Positions 56,220 through 64,000 of a stretch of DNA of 64,000 nucleotides are shown here, piece by piece. The translations under genes and the position numbers were made by a program. The DNA comes from Hibiscus mutabilis (Eukaryota; Streptophyta; Magnoliopsida; Malvales; Malvaceae), in contig CM033719.1 in NCBI GenBank assembly GCA_019671005.1, forward strand, positions 22,432,750 to 22,496,749. The letters run 5' to 3'. The notes beneath the pieces were generated by a model. That model was not told the origin of the DNA. It ran no database searches and saw only the letters and a list, made by a program, of their open reading frames with translations. Each line of letters opens with the position of its first letter. The stretch's first letter is position 1.

Positions 56220-56530
56220 AATATTGCCATCGACATCATTGAAGCATTTACATACATAATCATTGAGCATTGGTTATTGAATATTGTTATTGAAATATCG
56301 TTATTAAATCATTGTCTTTGAAATGTTGTTATTGTATCATTGTTATCGAAACATTGTTATCGAATTATTGACAATGATACATTGCTATTGAATCATTGTC
56401 ATTGAGATATCGTTATTGGATCGTTGCTATTGAAATATTGATACCAAATTATTGCCATTGAACTATTGCTATCTAATTATTGTTACCGAAACATTGCTAT
56501 CGAAACATTGATATTGAAATGTTGATATCG
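56220..56530 (+). repeat. Degenerate ~15-17 bp tandem repeat in LTR H
   Basis: Many consecutive units of the form ATCATTGTTATTGAA, with variants ACATTGTTATCGAA and ATATTGATACCGAA. Looser versions extend back to about 55990. Confidence 0.8.
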
Positions 56531-56999
56531 GTAAAATATTGAGGAAACGCCCTTGGAAACTTTTGGCATGGTGCTTGGTATATTTACCGGGACTACGGTC
56601 CACGAGCTACGGCTTAAGGGTGACAACCCTAGGCGAGGTGAAAGTTTCGATTGTAGAGTGTACGAACACCTGAAGCATTGAATCATTGATACCGTATTAA
56701 AACAAGTCATTGCTTTGTGCTTTAAGCTTGCTATTATCGAACCCAAGTTACCGTTGTCCAAGAGTAATCCAAGGCGAACATTGTTATAAGATTATTAAAA
56801 GACACTATTGAAGATTCTAAGAATTATTGTTGATACAGTTGAATGCACCATTGAGTATGATGTATTGCATCGTTATGGTTCTCATTGGAATAAGACTGGA
56901 TTGCATTGATAATACCATTGTATCGATATTATTGTCATTGCATTGATATTTCCATTGTAAAGCATGATTTGAATTGCATCTCATGGTTACACTAAACCA

Positions 57000-57440
57000 G
57001 ACGTATCAATTCAAATGATGGCGTATTGGTACGGGCGTGCAATTTGGGACATAGGCTAAAGGGCGTACCGATACGACTATAGGAGTATCGATACTCTTTT
57101 TTGAATCTATAAAATTACTATAGCTCAGTACCGATAAGGTACCAATACGCTCTTTCAAACCCAAAATTTGAATTATTGTGTTAGCCTCGCGTGTCGATAC
57201 CCCATATCGGTACGTGCTCTTGAACTTAACCGTTTTATCGGCCAATGCAGGGTGGATCGATACGACTTGTCTGATATCGGTACAGTTATTTGACACTGAA
57301 ATCTCTTATGTTTAGAAAACCCATAGCGTACCGATATGGATTAACCTCATACCAGTACGACCCCTTTAAATTGTAACGAACTTACTGAATTATACAGTGG
57401 TGTATCGATACGGCCTTAGTTCGTACCGATACCCATACCG
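57000..57440 (+). repeat. CGTACCGATACG-type cluster in LTR H
   Basis: More than a dozen words such as GCGTACCGATACGAC, CATATCGGTACG, GTATCGATACGG and TCGTACCGATACC, irregularly spaced. The cluster lies about 410-850 bp before the LTR end, as in B and G. Confidence 0.85.
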
Positions 57441-58348
57441 TTAAATTTGTTAAAAGGGCAAATGAATTCTGGAAATTTATAGTTAGTTACTAAACATTGA
57501 ATGATTAAATTGGGTTTGTAAATGAACTCAAAATGCCTTAAAATTTTACAGACTCATTGGTTATTTATTGAATTTCATATTGGTAGGCCTAGATTCTAAA
57601 AAGGACCTTAGATCTATCGAAATTATAGATTAGTTCCTAAAACTTGTAAAAGTTTAAAATTAGTCCAGTATTGGTAATTCTTGTATCGTATTGAGTTACC
57701 GAACTTATTGTACCGATTACCGTATTGCATTGAATAATGGATCCCTTATCGTATCACTGAATATTGAATAAAATATCGTATCAAATATATTACAGTTCCC
57801 CGGTAACACATTCTGACCCGGGTTCTTACCAGACCGGGAAAGGGGTGTTACAATATAAGTACCGTAGTACTGACTCTAGGAAATTCGAATTCCTGTTCAT
57901 CAATCAAAAAGCAACACATGCTTCCTGAGTATTCGAAAACCTCACTAAGAGGCAAGTGGCACTAAGCCAAGCTATCAAGCAAATGCCCCAAGGCATGACA
58001 CTAACCATCACATTTATGTCGAGTCATCTTTTACCAAGTTATTACACGCTACACCCATCCATGAGGGTTAAATCTCGGTTTCTTAGATTTACTATTTATT
58101 TTACCACCATAGAAGCCCATTTTGCCATAGTCCTCAAATTATAAACCCCTTAAACTAAAAACGTATTTTTTGGGCAAATTGCCTAGTGGGTATCGATGCC
58201 CACCCAAGTGTACCGATACGCCTATGTGGGTATCGGGACCCACTTCATGCGTATCGATACATAGCTTCATATGTGAAGGAGTTCAACCAAAAACCCCGTA
58301 CCGGTACACGGGGACCGTGTACCGATACCCCATTGGTACCGATACACC

Positions 58349-58973
58349 TAGGGCTGAGCATTCGATCGAGTTGAGTCAAAAAATTTCAAGTTATTCAAGT
58401 TGGCGAGTCTAATTTTATCATTCGTACTTTTATTAAAAAAAATTTCGAGTCGAATTGAGTTGAAGAAATTCGAGTCAATTTATTCGAGTTTCTATTCGAA
58501 CTTAGTTGTAATTATTTATAATGTTAGTACGAATTAATTCTAATTTTTCACATGCATAAATAAGAATTATAAAGTTATTTAATAAATAAATATCGTCTAA
58601 AATTATATAATATATATTTTAGCTCAATCGATAAATTTTATAGTACGGTTTGATTCCAATTTAAATCGCTTTCTCCAAATATTTCTTCATATTTTTTCAT
58701 ATGTTGCAATATTTCTTCATATTTTTATATATCGATATATATATAATAAAAAATTAAGGGACTCGTCCCGAACTTAAAAATAGATCTATTAATTACTAAA
58801 AAATTTGAGTTATTCGACTTATTCGAGTTTCTATTTTACAACTCAAACTTTATTTGAAAATTTTTCGAGTCGAGTTTATGAAATTTCGAGTCGAGTCAAG
58901 ATGATTCGAGTATTTTCGCCTCGAGTCGAGTTATTCGGTTTTTTTGAGTCGAGTCTATTTTTGCTCACCCCTA
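58349..58973. mobile_element. hAT-type MITE I, TSD GATACACC
   Basis: 625 bp with terminal inverted repeats TAGGGCTGAGCA and TGCTCACCCCTA (11 of 12 complementary), flanked by an exact 8-bp duplication GATACACC (58341-58348 and 58974-58981). An 8-bp TSD and a TAGGG-type terminus point to the hAT superfamily. The interior is AT-rich with repeated CGAGT words (TTCGAGTCGAGTT) and no coding capacity. It sits inside the CGTACCGATACG cluster of LTR F. Confidence 0.92.
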
Positions 58974-59116
58974 GATACACCCCTTAGTGTACCGATACAC
59001 CTTTTAGCTATGGAAATTCTGCTAGAACATGGGGCATTGATACCCTCATTAGGCGTACTGATATGCCCTTCAAGAATCGTCTGTGTTCATCATACATAAC
59101 ACAGGGTATCGGTACG

Positions 59117-59721
59117 TAGGGGTGTTCAAACTTCGGTTAAAACCGAATTAATCGACTGAACCAAATTTCTTCTGTTAATCGGTTGATTAAGTTTAGGCTC
59201 AATCGATTAACGGTTAATGATTTTTTCAAACTTTGCTTATCGGTTAATTCGGTTCAGAATCGGTTAATTAACCGAATTAACCGAAATTTTTATATATTAT
59301 ATGTTTTATATATTATATATATTTATTTTTGGTCACTGAAATTTTAAAAATTATAAAATGATCACAAAACTTTATCAAATTAGCACAAAATGATTTATCA
59401 ATAATTTATAACATGCAAGTTAATTATAATTTTGTAATAGTTCGATAAGTTAAATGGTTGTTTTATAACTTTTTAAAATACAGAGACCAAAAATATCATT
59501 TTAAAATAGTTTAATAACCATTTGTGTAATTTACCCAAAATTTTATAACAAATTTTGGTTAATTCAAAAACTAATCGAATTAACCGAACTTTTTTTGGTT
59601 CGGTTAAAAATTTTCAAAAAAAATTCGGTTCGGTTAACAGTTAATAGGAAAAAAACCAATTAATGAAATTTTGGTAGTTTGATTCTATGAGTTAACCGAA
59701 CCGACCGATTGAACACCCTTA
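59117..59721. mobile_element. hAT-type MITE J, TSD TCGGTACG
   Basis: 605 bp with ends TAGGGGTGTTCAAACTTCGG and CCGATTGAACACCCTTA (first 13 positions complementary but one), flanked by an exact 8-bp duplication TCGGTACG (59109-59116 and 59722-59729). The interior has paired TTAACCGAATTAACCGAA-type words at both sides and, in the middle (about 59318-59536), a fragment of the GGGTAAATTACACAAATGG dispersed repeat in reverse. No coding capacity. Confidence 0.92.
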
Positions 59722-60702
59722 TCGGTACGGGTTCCCCGTGTGCCGATACCAAAGCCCAAAAATAGCTTCCAAGGCTCAGGAAATCACTTCCCAAGCCTCC
59801 AAAATGTAACGTTTAATCCCTTAACCCAATCCTACATCTTATAGGAGTTAATTAGAATGGTTTGCTACCCTTTTTACACCTTATTAATATTTAATCCAAA
59901 TTTCACCATTAACAAGGCTCTAAGCTACCAAACACCCAACTAGCAATCATAAACCACAATACCAAGCAAAGCAATCACTTTATGATCCTCAAGAAGAGTA
60001 GGAGTCAGAGATGTACTGACCTTAGCTAAAGATCCCGAATTTGAGCTTACACACAAGGTTCTTTCAACTTACTCTTTTCCTTAAGCTTAAAAAGTCTTCA
60101 ACCCACTCTTTTACTTAACCATAAATCATGGAAAAACGAATCAAAGTTTGCATTCCAAAATATTGGAAGAAAACCACTACGAAATTCCAACTCAAAAATC
60201 AAAAGAAGAACCCTTAAAGCTTTGAGCTTCCAAAAACCCATAAACAAAAGCTTACCTCTTTCCCCCCCAAGATTATGCTTTTCATGAAGCTCAAGAAATG
60301 GTGATCAACATACTTGAATCTTGAAATGAAGTAGAAAGATGGGGTTTTTAGAACTAAAACAAGACTTGGATGAGAGAAAAGGATGATGAAGAAGATGAGT
60401 GAATAAAAAGGTGTGAGTGATGATATCATCAAAACTCATTCTTTGTCTCCCCCTATAACTCGCGTGAAGACAAAGCCAATAAAAGGGGAGATCAACCTTT
60501 TTATTTTAAAAAGGTATATTCACCACTTAAACCCCCAACTTTCATCATTCTCCTAAAAAGGTCATAACCCAAGTTTATATGGTCCAATTCTCTTTCAACA
60601 AGTCCCAAACTTGGCCCAATGAGTCCAATTACTCCAACCAACTCGAGGGTCTTCAACCTGGGTCAACGTCCAATATTGACTTAGAAATTTTGGTTAATTA
60701 CA

Positions 60703-61510
60703 AACATCGTTTTGTGCATCAAAATAGCCTAAAATGATGTCGTTTTGACGATAGATAAAAATTTAAAAAAATTACTCTTATAGGGGTTTGAACTAAGGAC
60801 CTTTAGAATCAAATACTTGGATCAAACCACCAAACCAATATATATTTTTGTTAAGTTACTAAAACAAATAATATATATGTATATACATATATATTAAACT
60901 GGGGTTGAGATTAATTTAATTTATTTTTGTTAAGGTTTCTCAATTCAAATAATAGTAAAACTATTCCTCAATGTTTTACTGGTTTTTTATTTCGCCTATA
61001 ATTTTTAAAATTCTAACCTCATTGTTTCAAAAATTTACAAAAAAACCTTTTTTATTCATTATATTCTCCTAATATAATAACAAAATTAGTCCTCAACATT
61101 TCATTATTTTCAATTTCATCATTATTTTTCTTACAATATCAATCTCATTATTTCAAAAATTCCAATGTTAATGTAAATTTTCTTTACATTTCCAGACATG
61201 TTCTCACAATTATCTTCCGGAATATTGCATATGCTTTGTTACAGAATATTCTGAGACATCTATATTTTATGATAGGTAGTTTATCTCGTTAAAGAATATT
61301 TACACAAGTTATTTTATTAGGTTAAAATATTTTTATATATAAATTTGATTTTGTAGGTCAGATTAGTACTTATATTTCTTTTTTGGGTAAAGTACATAAA
61401 TGGTCACCAAACTATTCCAAAAAATACAAAATGGTCACCAAACTTTCAAAAGTTACATAATGGGCATTAAACTTTAGTTTTTGTTATAAAATGGTCACTA
61501 AGACGTTAAA
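60703..61510. other. AT-rich DNA with a dispersed-repeat fragment
   Basis: No gene. AAAATGATGTCGTTTTGACG near 60732, GGGTTTGAACTAAGG near 60787, and from 61385 GGGTAAAGTACATAAATGG with repeated AAATGGTCACCAAACT phrases. The last is cut by the LTR-like start at 61511. Confidence 0.5.
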
Positions 61511-61865
61511 TGTAATATCCCAATTTTTGGACTAGTGACCAAATTGAAAATTTTGAAAGTTTAGGGGGTAAAAGTGTAAACTTAGAAAAGTTCAGGGACC
61601 AAAGTGTAATTTATAAAAGTTATGTAAGTTAACCCCATAAATGAATAGTTTGCCCCTCTTCTACGAATGACTAAAGCCAAAATATTAACAATCGAAATAT
61701 CAGGATGAATCGAATTTACAAGCAGCACCATGTCTGCATCAGGATGAACCATTTGTATTGTTCTATTACAAGCAGGGATGAATGCAAATTTTATGTTAAG
61801 AGTTAACCTATAAAATTATAAGGGATGGACTAACAAAATTTTATGCCGAAAATATATTTTTAATA

Positions 61866-61867
<2 letters not shown>
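61511..61867 (+). repeat. Element K: 5' LTR fragment
   Basis: Begins TGTAATATCCCAATTTTTGG after the disrupted repeat at 61385. GAAAGTTTAGGGGGTAAAAG and AAAGTTCAGGGACCAAAGTG resemble the start of LTR H. It breaks off into a (TA)n run, with no PBS or gag following. It belongs either to element K, whose pol follows, or to a separate fragment. Confidence 0.55.

Positions 61868-61913
<46 letters not shown>
61868..61913. repeat. (TA)n microsatellite at a deletion junction
   Basis: About 22 uninterrupted TA units directly between the LTR fragment and mid-protease sequence. The rest of the LTR, the leader, gag and the protease active site are missing at this point. Confidence 0.92.
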
Positions 61914-61916
<3 letters not shown>

Positions 61917-62345
61917 GTATCCTTCGGTCCATCCGTGATTACAGATTAGTTATCGATCAAATATCTAGTGATGTGATTGCCAATAATCCTCTTGGACATA
62001 GTGCACAGTGGCTATAATATGTACGAACCGCCTCTCTAGAAATTCAAGGGATTAAGTTTTCGGCAAACTTAATGGAACTTCCATTCCATGAATTTGAAGT
62101 CATTCTTGGAATGGATTGGTTATCTGTGTATGATGCAAATGTAAAATGTAAGAAGAAAAGATTGATACTTCAAGGACCTAATGGATATGAAGTAATCTTT
62201 GAGGGAGAAAGAACTGACTTTTTAGAGTCGGGTAATTTCGCAAAGACAAGCTCGTAGACTGTGCATGCAAATGGATGTGAAGCATGTTTAATTTATGTGG
62301 TGGATACTCAAAAGTCTCCTAAGAAAATTGAAGATATCCTAATCA
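61914..62345 (+). pseudogene. Element K protease, N-terminally truncated
   Basis: Reading starts with VIANNPLGHSAQW, then ASLEIQGIKFSANLMELPFH and EFEVILGMDWLSVYDANVKC, the C-terminal half of the Tekay-type protease. The DSG active site is absent, lost at the (TA)n junction. An early stop follows QWL. Confidence 0.82.
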
Positions 62346-63090
62346 GTGAGGGAATTTCTGATGTATTTTCTTGACGAATTACCGTGGTTGCATCCGGATA
62401 GGGAAATACAGTTTGGGATTGATGTTTATCCCGAAATTGAACCGGTATCAATGGCACCATATAGAATGGCACCCATGGAGTTCAGGGAACTAAAGGCTCA
62501 ATTACAAAAATTGCTAGACCGGGGTTACATTCGACCGAGTGTATCACCATGGGGTGCTCCGGTGCTATTTGTAAAGAAGAAGGATGGTTCCCTACGATTA
62601 TGTATAGATTACCGGTAGTTAAATAAAGTAACCACTAAGAACAAGTATCCACTACCAAGGATTGAATATCTATTTGACCAGCTTAAAGGTGCAGCGGTGT
62701 TCTCGAAGATAGATCTTTGATCGGGGTATTATCAGCTCAAAGTTAAAGAAGAATATATACCAAAGACAGCATTCAGAACTCGTTATAGACACTACAAATT
62801 TCTAGTAATGTCGTTTGGTCTTACGAATGGCCCTGCTGCATTCATGGACCTGATGAATAGGGTATTCCAACCCTATTTGGATCAATTTGTTATAGTCTTC
62901 ATAGATGATGTTTTGGTTTATTCGAAGACCGAAGCTGAACACAACAACCATCTTCGAGTGGTATTGCAAACTTTAAGAGATAAGCAACTCTATGCCAAGT
63001 TTTCTAAATGCGAGTTCTGGTTGTCAGAAGTAACTTTCCTTGGACATGTAGTGTCATCAGAAGGAATATGTGTTGATCCCAAGAAAATAC
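62346..63090 (+). pseudogene. Element K reverse transcriptase
   Basis: Blocks: LPWLHPDREIQFGIDVYPE, SPWGAPVLFVKKKDGSLRLC, IDYR followed by stop (CAG to TAG), LNKVTTKNKYPL, AAVFSKIDL followed by stop (CGA to TGA), SGYYQLKV, VMSFGLTNGPAAFMDLMNRV, catalytic FIDDVLVYSKTEAEHN (both Asp present), KFSKCEFWLSEVTFLGHVV and VDPKK. The two stops are single-base decay. About 90 residues normally following VDPKK are missing, so the reading jumps straight to RNase H. Confidence 0.92.
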
Positions 63091-63345
63091 TTTGTACAAT
63101 GATGCATCTCATTTTGGTTTGGGTTGCGTACTGATGCAAGAAGGTCGTGTGGTAGCCTATGCATCAACGCAGCTCAAAACTCATGAAAAGAACTATCCAA
63201 CGCATGATTTGGAAATGGCAGCTGTGATCTTTGCTTTGAAAATCTGGCAACATTATTTGTATGGTGAAAGGTGTCACATTTACCCGGACCATAAGAGTTT
63301 AAAGTATCTGATGACACAAAAGGATCTGAATCTGCGACAATGAAG
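63091..63345 (+). pseudogene. Element K RNase H
   Basis: YNDASHFGLGCVLMQEGRVV (first Asp region, Ser to Asn in SDAS), YPTHDLEMAAVIFALKIWQH (Glu region), and YPDHKSLKYLMTQKDLNLRQ (the TDHKSL block with Thr to Pro). It ends at a TGA that stands for CGA in RQRRW. It is frame-shifted relative to RT by the deletion just upstream. Confidence 0.88.
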
Positions 63346-64000
63346 GTGGGTGCAATTTGTAAAAGATTATGATGTGGTTATCGATTACCACCCTGGAAAG
63401 GCTAATGTAGTCGCAGATGCTCTTAGTCGAAAGATATTTTATGCTCTGTGCATGATGAATGCACAGTTATCAGTGGGACAAGATGGTTCCTTGATAGCAG
63501 AATTTCAATTAAAGCCAACTTTATTGGATCGAATTAAGGATATGCAGACTACAGATGAAGAATGTCTCGAAAGAAGGAGACAAGCTGAAGCAGGAGAAGT
63601 ACAAGATTATGAGATCGAGCCTAATGGTTGTCTATATTACATAGGTAAAGTATATATTCCTGACGATGACAACCTGAAGAAAGGGATTTTATTAGAGGCC
63701 CATTATAGTCCATTGACTATGCACCCAGGAAGTAATAAGATGTATCAAGATTTGAAGGCTCGATACTGGTGGCCAGGTATGAAAAGAGCAATCTCAGAAT
63801 TCACGGCAAAGTGCTTAACGTGTCAACAAGTAAAAGCTGAGCATCAAGTACCTTATGGATTGCTCTAGCCTATCTTTAGCCCTCAATGGAAATGGGAGCG
63901 AGTAACGATGGATTTTATACCTGGATTACCAACTACACCAAGTAAACAGGATTCAATTTGGGTCATTGTGAATCGCTTAACAAATTCTGCTCATTTTATC
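63346..64000 (+). pseudogene. Element K integrase, N-terminal part, cut by window end
   Basis: WVQFVKDYDVVIDYHPGKAN leads into VVADALSRK, then the linker and HHCC domain: HYSPLTMHPGSNKMYQDLKA, CLTCQQVKAEHQ. A TAG replaces CAG in GLLQPI. The core starts VTMDFIPGLPTTPSKQDSIW, but the first catalytic Asp reads Asn (VIVNRLTNSAHF). The sequence runs off the window before the second Asp. Confidence 0.9.

Larger units (their letters stand above)
55112..57852 (+). mobile_element. Solo LTR H, TSD ATATA
   Basis: Begins TGTAACACCTCGAAAACTGG, ends GACCGGGAAAGGGGTGTTACA, flanked by exact ATATA at 55107-55111 and 57853-57857. 2.74 kb, non-coding. The first ~250 bp (GAAAGTTTGGGAGTTAAAAG, AAAGTTGGGGGACCA) resemble the LTR fragment at 61511-61867. 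It has an internal TATTG/ATTG-rich short repeat (56220-56530) and a CGTACCGATACG cluster (57000-57440). Confidence 0.9.
50730..60702 (-). mobile_element. Solo LTR F (A/C family, minus orientation), carrying four later insertions
   Basis: The left end TGTAACACCCGATCTC and the right end TTGGTTAATTACA match the outer and start ends of A-type LTRs read on the minus strand (TTGGACGTTGACCCAGG near the right end corresponds to GTTGACCCGAGTC in A). With G, H, I, J and their duplications subtracted, about 2.7 kb remains, the size of solo LTR C (2.8 kb). It contains the stem-loop (51105-51127), GTGGTCACAT/ACATAG-type repeats (51340-51420, 54780-55100) and a CGTACCGATACG cluster (58180-59760, broken by the MITEs). 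The immediate flanks GATGT and AACAT do not match, so it may derive from recombination between two elements, or the TSD is worn. Confidence 0.8.

Noticed and set aside
10510..59760. The CGTACCGATACG clusters as a CRISPR array or satellite
   Set aside because: There are no uniform repeats or spacers, spacing is irregular, and they lie inside LTRs of a plant genome.

Overview
This is about 64 kb of a flowering-plant nuclear genome, most likely a eudicot. The evidence is one intact plant-type gene with a GT-AG intron (a HOOKLESS1-like GNAT acetyltransferase, minus strand, 47960-49163), very AT-rich DNA between genes, Ty3/gypsy elements of the long-LTR Tekay/Del type, a Ty1/copia element, and hAT-like and Stowaway-like MITEs. 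I see no tRNA, rRNA, CRISPR or prokaryotic feature. At least four fifths of the window is transposable-element DNA, nearly all of it decayed.

Layout. 1-5280: worn minus-strand Tat/Ogre-like gag fragments and unassigned DNA. 5285-9780: a broken Ty3/gypsy element whose gag, protease, RT and RNase H lie on the minus strand while its integrase lies on the plus strand, which points to an internal inversion. 10510-29200: element A, a minus-strand Tekay-like element with two LTRs, PBS and PPT but a heavily deleted interior. Its integrase is split by element B (13637-24880, plus strand), which is flanked by the exact duplication CAACC. 29201-32834: low-complexity DNA with microsatellites and no recognised gene. 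32840-46747: element D, a minus-strand copia element. Each of its two LTRs carries a different solo LTR: C (TSD CAAAT) in one and E (TSD GAAAA) in the other, so each LTR serves as the empty-site control for the other. 46753-50729: the gene island with the HLS1-like gene and a Stowaway-like MITE upstream of it. 50730-60702: solo LTR F (A/C family, reversed), interrupted by solo LTR G (TSD GCTAT), solo LTR H (TSD ATATA) and two hAT-type MITEs, I and J, each with an exact 8-bp TSD. 61511-64000: start of another decayed Tekay-like element, K, which runs off the window.

The TEs share structure that protein annotation does not explain. A CG-containing motif, roughly CGTATCGGTACG, occurs in clusters of imperfect copies in nearly every Tekay-type LTR, including families that otherwise look different. 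The LTRs also share a stem-loop (arms like CACTGAGCTT and AAGCTCAGTG). Several carry a family-specific short-repeat cassette in the middle. Both hAT-type MITEs sit inside the CGTATCGGTACG cluster. Most premature stops in the pol genes are CAG to TAG, CGA to TGA or TGG to TGA/TAG, as expected from deamination of methylated cytosine in silenced elements.
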